Shown piece by piece: positions 29,853 through 38,641 of a DNA stretch of 64,000 bases. Location of the stretch: positions 1 through 64,000 of the forward strand of contig CP054179.1 in the NCBI GenBank assembly GCA_015709615.1, written 5' to 3'. Source of the DNA: Gammaproteobacteria bacterium (GTDB taxonomy: Bacteria; Pseudomonadota; Gammaproteobacteria; Burkholderiales; Nitrosomonadaceae). Every line of letters begins with the position of its first letter. Position 1 is the first letter of the stretch. The position numbers were made by a program, and so were the translations under genes. The notes under the pieces are model-generated. The model did no database searches. It was not told the DNA's origin and saw only the letters and a list, made by a program, of their open reading frames with translations.

Positions 29853-30359
29853 ATGAAAACAATAAAACAATCGATTTTTATTATCGCGTCGCTCCTTTTG
29901 TGCAGTCATAGTGCTATTGCGGATCATCTTGCCCAGGTATCCTCTGCCTGCGAACTGAAAACGTTGGATGGCAAACCTGCCGCAGACTTGCAGGAATTAC
30001 GAGGAAAAGTCGTGTATATGGATTTCTGGGCATCGTGGTGTCCGCCTTGCGTCAAATCTTTTCCTTTTCTGAACCAGCTTGAACATGAAATGAAAGAACA
30101 TGGCGTGCATGTCATTGGCGTCAATCTTGACGAGAAAGTGAAGGATGCTGAGGAATTTCTTGCCAAGCACCCGGCGCACTTTTCGATTGTGGCGGATCCG
30201 AGCAAAGCCTGTGCAAAAGCTCTTGAAGTAATGGCGATGCCGACTTCCTATATCATCGATAAAAAGGGAAACATCCGGCACGTTCACCAAGGTTTCCGCC
30301 CCGGTGAAACGGAAGAGTTGCGCGCGCTACTGACGCAGCTCGTGATGGAAAATCCCTGA
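29853..30359 (+). CDS. Periplasmic TlpA/ResA-like thioredoxin
   Basis: A 168-residue exported thioredoxin-fold protein. After a signal peptide (ending AIA), FWASWCPPCVKSFPFLNQL carries the redox pair CPPC, typical of TlpA/ResA reductases that act on periplasmic disulfides or on apocytochrome and copper-centre cysteines. MAMPTSYIIDKKGNI contains the cis-proline. It is followed after 6 bases by the DUF4266 gene; a thioredoxin, DUF4266, DUF3570 and ApbE grouping is recurrent in bacteria. Confidence 0.9.
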   Translation: MKTIKQSIFIIASLLLCSHSAIADHLAQVSSACELKTLDGKPAADLQELRGKVVYMDFWASWCPPCVKSFPFLNQLEHEMKEHGVHVIGVNLDEKVKDAEEFLAKHPAHFSIVADPSKACAKALEVMAMPTSYIIDKKGNIRHVHQGFRPGETEELRALLTQLVMENP

Positions 30360-30365
30360 GCCGCT

Positions 30366-30587
30366 ATGAGAAAAGCACCCGGTATCGCGGTCATACTGAC
30401 GATTACAATCGTGCTTTCGGGTTGCGTGCATGTAGCGCCTTGGGAACGCGGAAATCTTGCCAAGCCGCAAATGGAATTAGACCCCCATCCACTGCAAAGT
30501 GAAATACAATCGCACAATTACAGCAGCCGGGAGGCGGCGCCTAGCCACAAATCATCCGCGGGTGGCGGCGGTTGCGGTTGTTATTAA
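30366..30587 (+). CDS. DUF4266 small lipoprotein
   Basis: A 73-residue protein. The lipobox LSGC gives a lipidated cysteine at about residue 20, followed by VHVAPWERGNLAKPQM, the core of DUF4266, and a glycine/cysteine-rich end GGGGCGCY. Such proteins are found next to DUF3570 and ApbE genes. Biochemical function is unknown. I see no ApbE flavinylation motif (Ser/Thr-Gly-Ala-Thr type) in it. Confidence 0.82.
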   Translation: MRKAPGIAVILTITIVLSGCVHVAPWERGNLAKPQMELDPHPLQSEIQSHNYSSREAAPSHKSSAGGGGCGCY

Positions 30588-30627
30588 ACCGGTTTTTGCT
30601 AGGGGATGTATTTGAGGTCATTACAAT

Positions 30628-33324
30628 TTGCAGCACAACAGTAGCAATCATTCATTCAACGATCCGGAAACACAGTCCGCAAAGCCAAGAAATCATACCC
30701 TGCAGGCGTTGACATCGGCCGCATTGGTTTTGCCCGGCTTGTTGATAACCCCATCCGGACACTCGGCGGGAACCGACCGGGTCAATTTCCAATATAGCCG
30801 CTACCAGGAAGGTGAGCGCAATCTATACGGCGTCCCGCACAGCTATAAATCGATCTCGGCGGATGTTTTACACGGCAGCGGTATTTTTTCGTTAACCGAT
30901 CGCGCCAAATTTACCTTCGGCTACACGCAAGATACCTGGGCCGGTGCGACACCTGTCTCAATTACTCCTCTGGCCACCGATGGCGGCAACCGGCCTTATA
31001 CGGTCAACGGGGTTGTCGTTGGTGCTTCGCCTATTCTGAATAGCCAAGTGCTGTTAAATCATGACCTGAATCCGATTGGAAGAGATCCACTTACCAAACA
31101 ATCCACGGGAGCAATCGATACCCGGTCGGTACTGGTGATGTCGTCGGCTTCTCCGGAAACACGCCGCCAAGCCAACTTTGGCTTGAGCTACGAATGGAAT
31201 GAAGCGGCACTGAACGTGGGCGGGGGATTTTCCAGGGAGAGAGATTATCAGTCGACCTTTGGCAGTTTGGGCGGGCGACTGGATTTTAACCAGAAGCTGA
31301 CCAGTGTAAAATTCGGCGGCGGCTATACGAGTAGCGAAATCGGTGCGATTCTCGATCAAGATTCATCGCCATACATCACTAAAACGGCGTATGCACAGCA
31401 GATCGTTAATCGCCGCGGGTCTGAGATTTTAAAAGGAAACCGCCAGGATTGGGTGGCGAATATCGGCGTGACGCAAGTTCTGAATAAGAATGCACTCATC
31501 GATGCCGGTATCGGATACACGCACAGCAGCGGATTTCTGGAGAATCCATACAAGGCGACATCGGTTATTTTTGTCGATCCGGCCAGTCTAAACAACAATT
31601 TCATCACAGGCGACGTGCGCGCGCTGATTGAGCAGCGTCCGAATCAGCGCAATCAAGTCGCGCTCAACGCCAAGTACGTGCACTATATCAATCCGCTTAA
31701 CGCGGCTATGCACCTCGGTTACCGGTTATCGGTCGACGACTGGGGGGTGAATTCGCATACCTTCGATGCGAGCTGGGTGCAACCGCTGGGCGGCGGGTGG
31801 ACGCTGACGCCGCGGATTCGCTACTACTCCCAAGATGCCGCCAGCTTCTTCCGCCCTTATCTGCTCACGCAACAAACTTATAGAAGGCCGGAAGTGGACA
31901 GTCTCGGGCGGCAAATCTGGGTGGATAATAAAAATCCTACGGTCCAGTATTTCGGCAACGATCCATTTAGTCTGGTTGATCAAAACGGTAGTCCGGTCGA
32001 TGGGCTTTCTGTCGACGCGCAGCCAAAGTTCACCTTATTCGACGCCGGTAAATTGCCCACCCATTTTTCCAGCGATCATCGTTTGGCGGGATTTGGCTCG
32101 CTAAGCGGTGGGGTGGTGCTGAGTAAAATACTCGGTAAAGGTGTCGCGCTGGAAGCGGGGTTTGAATACTACACCCGCGCCAGCGCGATGCAGATTGGCG
32201 GCAATGGAAACGGCGGTTATGCCGATTTTGATTACTATGTGGCCAATGCCGCGATAAAATTCGACATCGAACCGGATGCCAACATGCCCATCGGCAGCAC
32301 TAGCAGCTCTTCTGGATCGCATTCACATGCTTCCTCGCATCAACACCACAAAATACCGCCGGCGACTATCATGTTCGGTCATATGCTCGATAAACCCGGA
32401 GATTTCATGGCGGGGTATCGCTTCATGTATCACTGGACCGGCGGGAATATGATGCAGGGCGCTCACAAAGCCAGTGATCAGACTATCGTCAATCAAGGTT
32501 GCGGCGATCAGGGGTGCCAATTTGCACCAACATACATGGATATGCGCATGCATATGCTCGATCTAATGTACGCGCCCACCAAATGGCTCAATGTAATGCT
32601 GATGCCGACATTCATGGATATGGATATGAATTTGCGCCAGTTGGCGGGGGCGCGCGTCGATCCTTCGGGCGCTCATCATCATGGCGCGGCAGGTCATGAA
32701 TCCGGTGCTGTCAGCGACACCTACTTTTCATCGCTGATCAAGCTGCTGGATATTCCGGGTCACCGTGTCCATGTCAATCTGGGGTTCAGCGCACCCACCG
32801 GGAAAACGGATATTAAAATTCGCCGCACGCATAAAGAAGATGGCGGTTTGATCCATTTCGGCATGCAACTCGGCAGCGGCACATGGGATTTCACGCCAAG
32901 CCTGACGTATCTGGGTGAGCGCAACCGCTGGTCGTGGGGTGCGCAATTCAGCGGCGTCAAGCGTATGGAAGCGCACAATAAATCCGGTTATCGCCTCGGC
33001 GATGTTTTTCAGGCGACCGGCTGGGGCGGTGTCGATCTGACACACTGGCTCACCGCCACCGTGCGCGGTGCTTATACCTGGCAGGACGCGATACACCGGG
33101 ATTTCAATCAATTTAACGCACGCATCGGTCCGATGGATTTCCCCAGGAATTACGGCGGGCAATTCTGGGATATGGGGTTTGGCGTGAATGCGCGGATTCC
33201 GAGCGGACGCTTCGCCGGGAATCAGTTCGGTTTTGAGTGGGTGCAGCCGGTTCGCAGCGATTTCAACGGATTCCAGCTTAATCGTCAGGGTATGCTGTCG
33301 GCAACCTGGAGTTATCAGTTTTAA
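30628..33324 (+). CDS. DUF3570 outer-membrane-type protein fused to a second beta-rich domain
   Basis: A long protein of 898 residues starting at TTG (30628), with GAGGT 11 bases upstream and no in-frame ATG nearby. The first ~540 residues are DUF3570-like: signal-like TLQALTSAALVLPGLL, then alternating beta strands such as RVNFQYSRYQEGERN and DRAKFTFGYTQDTW. A histidine/serine-rich linker (around residue 570) leads to a second ~320-residue beta-rich domain. That domain is rich in methionine and histidine (MDMRMHMLDLMYAP, MLMPTFMDMDMNL) and ends in SATWSYQF, with a terminal phenylalanine as in barrel proteins. The stop codon lies at the first bases of MITE copy 2. Confidence 0.78.
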   Translation: MQHNSSNHSFNDPETQSAKPRNHTLQALTSAALVLPGLLITPSGHSAGTDRVNFQYSRYQEGERNLYGVPHSYKSISADVLHGSGIFSLTDRAKFTFGYTQDTWAGATPVSITPLATDGGNRPYTVNGVVVGASPILNSQVLLNHDLNPIGRDPLTKQSTGAIDTRSVLVMSSASPETRRQANFGLSYEWNEAALNVGGGFSRERDYQSTFGSLGGRLDFNQKLTSVKFGGGYTSSEIGAILDQDSSPYITKTAYAQQIVNRRGSEILKGNRQDWVANIGVTQVLNKNALIDAGIGYTHSSGFLENPYKATSVIFVDPASLNNNFITGDVRALIEQRPNQRNQVALNAKYVHYINPLNAAMHLGYRLSVDDWGVNSHTFDASWVQPLGGGWTLTPRIRYYSQDAASFFRPYLLTQQTYRRPEVDSLGRQIWVDNKNPTVQYFGNDPFSLVDQNGSPVDGLSVDAQPKFTLFDAGKLPTHFSSDHRLAGFGSLSGGVVLSKILGKGVALEAGFEYYTRASAMQIGGNGNGGYADFDYYVANAAIKFDIEPDANMPIGSTSSSSGSHSHASSHQHHKIPPATIMFGHMLDKPGDFMAGYRFMYHWTGGNMMQGAHKASDQTIVNQGCGDQGCQFAPTYMDMRMHMLDLMYAPTKWLNVMLMPTFMDMDMNLRQLAGARVDPSGAHHHGAAGHESGAVSDTYFSSLIKLLDIPGHRVHVNLGFSAPTGKTDIKIRRTHKEDGGLIHFGMQLGSGTWDFTPSLTYLGERNRWSWGAQFSGVKRMEAHNKSGYRLGDVFQATGWGGVDLTHWLTATVRGAYTWQDAIHRDFNQFNARIGPMDFPRNYGGQFWDMGFGVNARIPSGRFAGNQFGFEWVQPVRSDFNGFQLNRQGMLSATWSYQF

Positions 33325-33471
33325 GAAAATGCTGATTAATTAGGCGAACGAGATGAAGCACGAGGCGCACGGAACACAGCAACCAAGACATATCAATAAG
33401 ATAGGCGCGGATGCGAGTGCCGCGCAACGAAGTGATTCGCTCATATGGTCAATTAATCAGCGTTTCCTTAA
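33322..33471. repeat. MITE-like repeat, copy 2
   Basis: 150 bases from TAAGAAAATGCTGATTAATT to AATTAATCAGCGTTTCCTTA; the terminal inverted repeats match at 18 of 20. The internal sequence is close to copy 3 (36949-37097). Its first three bases are the stop codon of the DUF3570 gene. It separates that gene from apbE, where the operon would otherwise be continuous. Confidence 0.85.
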
Positions 33472-33533
33472 GTTAGGATAGCTTCTTTTTCATAACTTCA
33501 ACGGCGCGCCCGGAACTTCCCGGCAGAAAAAAT

Positions 33534-34451
33534 ATGGCGCATCTGAATTATTACCACTATGACTTCCAAGCAATGGGTTCTCCGTGCGCGATTCAGTTGT
33601 ACGCGGCCAGCGCAAAGAAAGCCAAGCAGGCCGCCCGCATGGTCATGGATGATGTGTACCGCCTGGAGGCAAAATATTCCCGCTACCGCGCAGATAGCTT
33701 CTTGTCGGACATAAACCGCGTTGCAGCGCGAAATGGCAGCATCCCGGTCGACGATGAAACCGCCGGTTTGCTCGATTATGCGGCGACATGCTATCAGCAA
33801 AGCGATGGCTTGTTCGATATCACCTCGGGAATTCTGCGCCGCGCCTGGAATTTCAAGTCGGGAGAAATACCGCGGCAGGAAACCATTCAAGCGCTACTGG
33901 AAAAAATAGGCTGGCATAAGATCTGCTGGCAGCGGCCGGTGCTCGCATTTACGGTTGCGGGCATGGAAATTGATTTTGGCGGCGTGGTCAAGGAATACGC
34001 GGTTGACCGCGCGGCCGTGTTATGCCGTGATGCCGGTATCGAGCACGGTTTGATCAATTTGGGCGGCGACGTCAAAATCATCGGCCCGCACGATGACGGT
34101 AGCCCCTGGCGCATTGCCATCCGGCATCCGCGCATTCTCGGCGGTATTTTGCATACATTGCTGCTGCATTCCGGTGCACTGGCGAGCAGCGGCGATTATG
34201 AGCGTTGCATTACCGTGAATGGCATCCGCTACGGTCACGTGCTGAATCCCAAAACCGGCTGGCCGGTCAATTATATGGCGGCGGTCAGCGTCATCGGCGA
34301 GTTTTGCGTGGTCGCGGGCAGCGCCTCGACCATCGGTATGCTAAAAGGCGTGGATGGGCCGCAATGGCTGAGTGAACTCGGTTTGCCGCATTTGTGGGTC
34401 AACGTGCAGGGAGAGTCGGGCGGATCGTTGCTGGAAAAAGTGCTAATGTGA
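33534..34451 (+). CDS. apbE: FAD:protein FMN transferase (ApbE family)
   Basis: A 305-residue protein that in known family members transfers FMN from FAD to a threonine/serine of a target protein. Visible motifs: FQAMGSPCAIQLY at the start, YSRYRADSFLSDINR, FGGVVKEYAVDRA, LINLGGDVKIIG and ASSGDYER. Unlike many ApbE proteins, no signal peptide or lipobox is visible, so location is uncertain. The genomic link to DUF4266/DUF3570 suggests that it serves that system; the flavinylated partner is not evident in the window. Confidence 0.87.
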   Translation: MAHLNYYHYDFQAMGSPCAIQLYAASAKKAKQAARMVMDDVYRLEAKYSRYRADSFLSDINRVAARNGSIPVDDETAGLLDYAATCYQQSDGLFDITSGILRRAWNFKSGEIPRQETIQALLEKIGWHKICWQRPVLAFTVAGMEIDFGGVVKEYAVDRAAVLCRDAGIEHGLINLGGDVKIIGPHDDGSPWRIAIRHPRILGGILHTLLLHSGALASSGDYERCITVNGIRYGHVLNPKTGWPVNYMAAVSVIGEFCVVAGSASTIGMLKGVDGPQWLSELGLPHLWVNVQGESGGSLLEKVLM

Positions 34452-34510
34452 CAGAACCGTTTATTTTCCCTATACTCTAGGCTTTCAGAAACTATCTTTA
34501 TGGATTCACT

Positions 34511-35392
34511 ATGAAATTTAAAACTTCACTAGCACTAACATATTTTGCAACCATCTCTACGCTTTTGGCTTCACCATTGGCTCAGGGTTCAGTTGTATAC
34601 AACGTGGCTTTTGATGACCCATTCGGTGAATTTGCTAGTTATTACGATAAGATAGAGACGCATGTTAAGGCTGCCGGTTCTCTTTGGGAGCAGTATTTTA
34701 CTGGTAATGCCAACCTTGAGGTTACTATTGGTTTTCATGATATTCCTAGAGCCGATGGACGTAGCACGACAACATCATACCTCTTTAATAATGGAAGTTA
34801 CTCTGTTTGGCAAGCGGGGGCAGCAAGTGAAATAAGCACAGGTATTGATCCTAATGGTGCCACTTCCGATATAGAAATTAATTTTAGTAATAGTACTGAT
34901 TATTTAACTAATGAGCTATGGTTTGACTCAAATCCATTTGACAATATTGCGAATGTTCCTTCTAACAAAACCGATGCTTTATCCGTTTTTGAACACGAAT
35001 TGGGGCACGCACTAGGTTTTAATGGCTGGACAGATTCGATGACTGGCGTTTTACCTGGAGATTATGAATCCAGTTTTGATCAATATGTGATAGAGCGTGA
35101 TGGTGGATTTTTCTTTACAGGTGCTAATGCACGGGCTGTTTATGGTGGCGATGTGCCATTAACAAGCGGTAATATTATGCACATTGGCAACAGTGGCCCC
35201 CTTGCTGGTGCTGATTTGATTCCTGATTTAATGAATGGCGTGGTTTTCATGCGTGGTACGAGATACAGTATTTCTGCTTTAGATGTTGCAATCTTGCAGG
35301 ATACGGGATTGTCACCTGTTCCCGCTCCTCCAGCTTTATGGCTTTTTATTTCTGGATTAGCAGCTATTGGCCTAAAAATCAGGAAAATATAA
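34511..35392 (+). CDS. Secreted zinc metalloprotease-like protein with PEP-CTERM sorting signal
   Basis: A 293-residue exported protein. The signal peptide ends near AQGS. FEHELGHALGF (around residue 160-170) is an HExxHxxGF metzincin-like zinc site. Near the C-terminus, SISALDVAILQDTGL resembles a segment common in such NF038122-like proteins. The last ~24 residues, VPAPPALWLFISGLAAIGL plus a basic tail, form a PEP-CTERM-type anchor recognised by exosortase. Codon use is more AT-rich than in its neighbours, hinting at different ancestry. It is transcribed alone. Confidence 0.78.
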   Translation: MKFKTSLALTYFATISTLLASPLAQGSVVYNVAFDDPFGEFASYYDKIETHVKAAGSLWEQYFTGNANLEVTIGFHDIPRADGRSTTTSYLFNNGSYSVWQAGAASEISTGIDPNGATSDIEINFSNSTDYLTNELWFDSNPFDNIANVPSNKTDALSVFEHELGHALGFNGWTDSMTGVLPGDYESSFDQYVIERDGGFFFTGANARAVYGGDVPLTSGNIMHIGNSGPLAGADLIPDLMNGVVFMRGTRYSISALDVAILQDTGLSPVPAPPALWLFISGLAAIGLKIRKI

Positions 35393-35702
35393 CGAAGCCT
35401 AGCACCAACAGGCCATTTCATTGCAACTGCCTAATGTCAATGCCGGAGTAAAAAGGTACCAAATAGCGCGCCAATAATGCACCAGGGTATTGCCAAGTTA
35501 ACTTTGAAAAGGCACAAAAATTTCGGAATTTCCGCCTTTATGTTAACTTAGTATCTTTCCAAAGCGCAAAGACCGCTTGTCTCAGGTTTCGGTGATGGCT
35601 GGCGGATACTAGTTTGCTAATCCATTGCAGCAAGGAGTTCTCATCCTTTTTGATTATGATTAAACTGCTGCCACCCGATCAAATTAACCGGCAAAGCAAA
35701 TC
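35393..35702. other. 310-base gap before the lipase gene, nothing recognised
   Basis: No coding frame, repeat or RNA was recognised between the protease and lipase genes. No obvious terminator or promoter motif stands out. Confidence 0.35.
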
Positions 35703-36941
35703 ATGAAAAATTGGCGCTTCCCTTTATTCAGATCTCTTGGTTTTATTTCCCTGGCAATTGCTGCACCGTTGGTGCAGGCGGCGCTGGAAGAATGCACGCA
35801 TTTAACCGCACCGGCGACTTTTATCGAATCGAACGGTCTTGTGTGCTTGCAAAAAGTGATTGTGAAAGATACCTCGGGCGATCAATTGTACCAAGCATCG
35901 CTGCAATGGCTGGGTGCGGATAAACCGAATCAATTTAAGCTGATAGACGCCGGGTTTGACGATGCTTCCGAGGTGAACAGTCCGGTTTTTTCGTTGACCA
36001 ATGGTTTGCTGACGTTGCCCAAAGTCGATGTGCCCAAACTGAACGGCACCGAGCGCTATAACGTCAGCCTGAATTGGCTGAGAGATAGCGATGTGGATAC
36101 GGACGATGCCGTTTCACTGTTTGAACTGGCGACGGTTGCGCTGTATATCAATCCCGACTATATACCGAATGTTACCTGGAAACCTTACGGCATGCTGCTT
36201 CCAAACGAACGGCGCGCGGTGGATACGCTGGCGCGGTCGATTCCCTATGCGCAACTGGCCGATGCAATTTACGATTATGATAATGTCACGGTGGGTTCGT
36301 GGGATTTGATTGAATCCAATGGAAAAAGCTCGGGAATGGATGCGGGTGTCTTCAGGAATCGCGATACCAACGAATTGGCGCTGGTGTTCCGGGGCACGGA
36401 AACGTGCGATTTTCCCTGCTCGTTCAAGGAACTGGAAGATACTGCGCGCGACGCCATAGCCGATGCCGCGATAGGCATCGGTACCGTCAGCGATCAATTC
36501 AAGGATGCCTTCAGGTTTGCTCAAAGCGTGATCGGCCGCTATCCCGGCGTTAAAATTACCGTGGCGGGGCACTCCTTGGGCGGCGGATTGGCGCAAGCCG
36601 TCGGTTCTACGTTGGGGCTGGAAACGTTCGCCTTTAATTCTTCACCCGTTCCGGATCATTTCTTCGATACTTATACGATCACGCTGCCCGCCGAAGAACT
36701 TGAAGATTTGATTTTCGTCATTGCCGATGTGCATGACCCGGTTTCGAATACCGATAAAACCGGAAAAATATATTTGGACTCCCACCATGTCACACCGCTG
36801 ATTCAATTCAATTTCAAGCTGAAGGAAATGTTATCCAGTCGTAAGGTGGATCTGTTTGATTTGCGTTTCGACCGGCATAGCATTACCGATCTGACCAATA
36901 ACGCAATCGCCCTGCTGACTATTTACCGAGATGGCTGGTAG
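35703..36941 (+). CDS. Secreted class 3 lipase family protein
   Basis: A 412-residue exported alpha/beta hydrolase. A signal peptide (residues 1-26, ending VQA) is followed by ~150 residues of unknown function containing two similar beta-rich units (YQASLQWLGADKP and YNVSLNWLRDSDV). The lipase domain has LALVFRGTE for the oxyanion region and the nucleophile elbow VAGHSLGGGLAQ near residue 290. A likely catalytic aspartate lies in VIADVHDPV and a histidine in SHHVTPL or DRHSITDL. It probably hydrolyses acylglycerols or phospholipids outside the cytoplasm. Confidence 0.82.
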   Translation: MKNWRFPLFRSLGFISLAIAAPLVQAALEECTHLTAPATFIESNGLVCLQKVIVKDTSGDQLYQASLQWLGADKPNQFKLIDAGFDDASEVNSPVFSLTNGLLTLPKVDVPKLNGTERYNVSLNWLRDSDVDTDDAVSLFELATVALYINPDYIPNVTWKPYGMLLPNERRAVDTLARSIPYAQLADAIYDYDNVTVGSWDLIESNGKSSGMDAGVFRNRDTNELALVFRGTETCDFPCSFKELEDTARDAIADAAIGIGTVSDQFKDAFRFAQSVIGRYPGVKITVAGHSLGGGLAQAVGSTLGLETFAFNSSPVPDHFFDTYTITLPAEELEDLIFVIADVHDPVSNTDKTGKIYLDSHHVTPLIQFNFKLKEMLSSRKVDLFDLRFDRHSITDLTNNAIALLTIYRDGW

Positions 36942-36948
36942 CCGCCGT

Positions 36949-37097
36949 TAGGGAAACGCTGATTAATTCGGCGGACGAGATATAGCACGAGGCGCACGGA
37001 ACGCAGCAACCGAGGCATATCAATAAGATAGGCGCGGATGCGAGTACCGCGCAACGAAGTGATTCGCTCGTATAGCCAATTAATCAGCGTTTCCTTA
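36949..37097. repeat. MITE-like repeat, copy 3
   Basis: 149 bases from TAGGGAAACGCTGATTAATT to AATTAATCAGCGTTTCCTTA. The terminal inverted repeats match at 19 of 20, the best of the three copies, so this is the most intact. It begins 7 bases after the lipase stop codon and fills most of the gap to the MEMO gene. The whole element could fold as one long imperfect hairpin. Confidence 0.87.
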
Positions 37098-37244
37098 GCT
37101 GTTTTTCAGGGCTTTCTTAACCCTGTGAAGCAACACTGTAATTCTCTTCGCGATTAGAAAACGGATATATCCGCGATTGCAATCTTTTTTCCAATTTTCT
37201 GTCTTATGGTTAAATTAACCGTGCAGAGAGGAAGAAAAAACGCT

Positions 37245-38045
37245 ATGAATGCAATCCGTTCACCTGCAGTGGCAGGACTATTTTATCCCGCCGATGCCCG
37301 GCAGCTTAGGCAGGAGGTAAAGCATCTGCTCGCCACGGCACGGCTGCATCATTTCAAACCCAAAGCGCTGATCGCGCCGCATGCCGGCTATATCTATTCG
37401 GGGGCAATTGCGGCGTCGGCATACGCCAGCTTAAGTTCCGTCGCGGCTGCCATCCGGCGCGTGGTATTGCTCGGTCCGGCGCATCGCGTGGCGGTGCACG
37501 GTTTGGCTTTACCGGGGGTGGATGTGTTCGAAACACCGCTGGGTAGCGTGAAGCTGGATCAGCAGCTCGCCACGGCGATTGCGCATTTGCCGCAAGTGAC
37601 TGTCAGCAGGGAAGCGCATGCTTTGGAGCATTCTCTGGAAGTGCAATTGCCTTTTTTGCAAAGTGTACTGGGTGATTTTACTTTGCTGCCGCTGGCGGTC
37701 GGTTGGGCGACGGCCAACGATGTGGCCGATGTGCTGGAACGGTTGTGGGGTGGAGAGGAAACTCTGATCGTGATCAGTTCTGATCTGTCGCATTACTTGC
37801 CGTATGCCGCCGCGCAACGCATGGACAATGAAACCGTGCAAGCGATATTGCAACTGCGGCAGCCAATCGCGCACGATCATGCGTGTGGCAGCGTAGCTGT
37901 CAGCGGTTTGATCATCGCGGCGCAGCAACATCATCTGACGCCGCATTTGCTGGATTTGAGAAATTCCGGAGATACCGCGGGGCCGCGCGATCAGGTGGTG
38001 GGTTATGCGGCGATTGCCTTTAATGACGAGGAGGGGGGGAAATGA
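37245..38045 (+). CDS. amrB: AmmeMemoRadiSam system protein B (MEMO1 family)
   Basis: A 266-residue MEMO-family protein. The start MNAIRSPAVAGLFYPADA is typical, and AGAGGAAG lies 10 bases before the ATG at 37245, so the 13-codon upstream extension is not used. Conserved metal/active-site-like residues are in APHAGYIYSG, GPAHRV, EHSLEVQLPFL and SSDLSHYLPY. The fold is related to extradiol dioxygenases; human MEMO1 binds iron or copper. The bacterial function is unknown. It is coupled to the AMMECR1 gene (ATGA overlap). Confidence 0.93.
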   Translation: MNAIRSPAVAGLFYPADARQLRQEVKHLLATARLHHFKPKALIAPHAGYIYSGAIAASAYASLSSVAAAIRRVVLLGPAHRVAVHGLALPGVDVFETPLGSVKLDQQLATAIAHLPQVTVSREAHALEHSLEVQLPFLQSVLGDFTLLPLAVGWATANDVADVLERLWGGEETLIVISSDLSHYLPYAAAQRMDNETVQAILQLRQPIAHDHACGSVAVSGLIIAAQQHHLTPHLLDLRNSGDTAGPRDQVVGYAAIAFNDEEGGK

Positions 38046-38641
38046 CGGATGCGATTGAAAAAAACGAGCAAGGCAAAATATTGCTGCACATCGCGCGCAA
38101 TGCGATTTGCCGGGCTTTGCGGGTATCGTATGAGGTTATGCGGATGGACGATGGTCATAGGGTGTGGTTGTCCCGGCCTGGTGCAACTTTCGTCACACTG
38201 ACGCAATACGGCGAATTGCGCGGTTGTATCGGTTCCCTGCAAGCGTGCGATCCGCTGATCGACGATGTGAGCAACAATGCCGTGTCGGCCGCGCTGCGCG
38301 ATCCGCGTTTTATGCCGCTGATGGCGGATGAATTGGAGTCGGTGAGTGTGGAAGTTTCGCTGCTTTCCGAATTGCAACCGCTCCGATTTGCCAGCGAAAC
38401 CGATGCCCTGGCGCAACTGCGCCCGGCTATCGATGGCGTGGTATTCGAATACGGACCGTATCGCAGTACTTTCTTGCCGCAAGTTTGGGAAAATCTGCCG
38501 CAGCCGTCACAGTTTCTTGCCAAATTGAAATCCAAAGCGCGTTTGCCGGAGGACTTCTGGGACGAAGGGGTCAGGTTATCGCGTTATACCGTCAGCAAAT
38601 GGCGGGAAATGGATTACGTTCAGGAGGTGGTGCATGGATGA
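38042..38641 (+). CDS. amrA: AmmeMemoRadiSam system protein A (AMMECR1 family)
   Basis: A 199-residue AMMECR1-domain protein. The invariant LRGCIGSLQA motif (residues 59-68) and PRFMPLMADELESVSVEVSLLS are clear. Family function is unknown despite conservation from archaea to humans. It overlaps the MEMO gene upstream and the radical SAM gene downstream by a few bases, implying stoichiometric expression. Confidence 0.93.
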   Translation: MTDAIEKNEQGKILLHIARNAICRALRVSYEVMRMDDGHRVWLSRPGATFVTLTQYGELRGCIGSLQACDPLIDDVSNNAVSAALRDPRFMPLMADELESVSVEVSLLSELQPLRFASETDALAQLRPAIDGVVFEYGPYRSTFLPQVWENLPQPSQFLAKLKSKARLPEDFWDEGVRLSRYTVSKWREMDYVQEVVHG

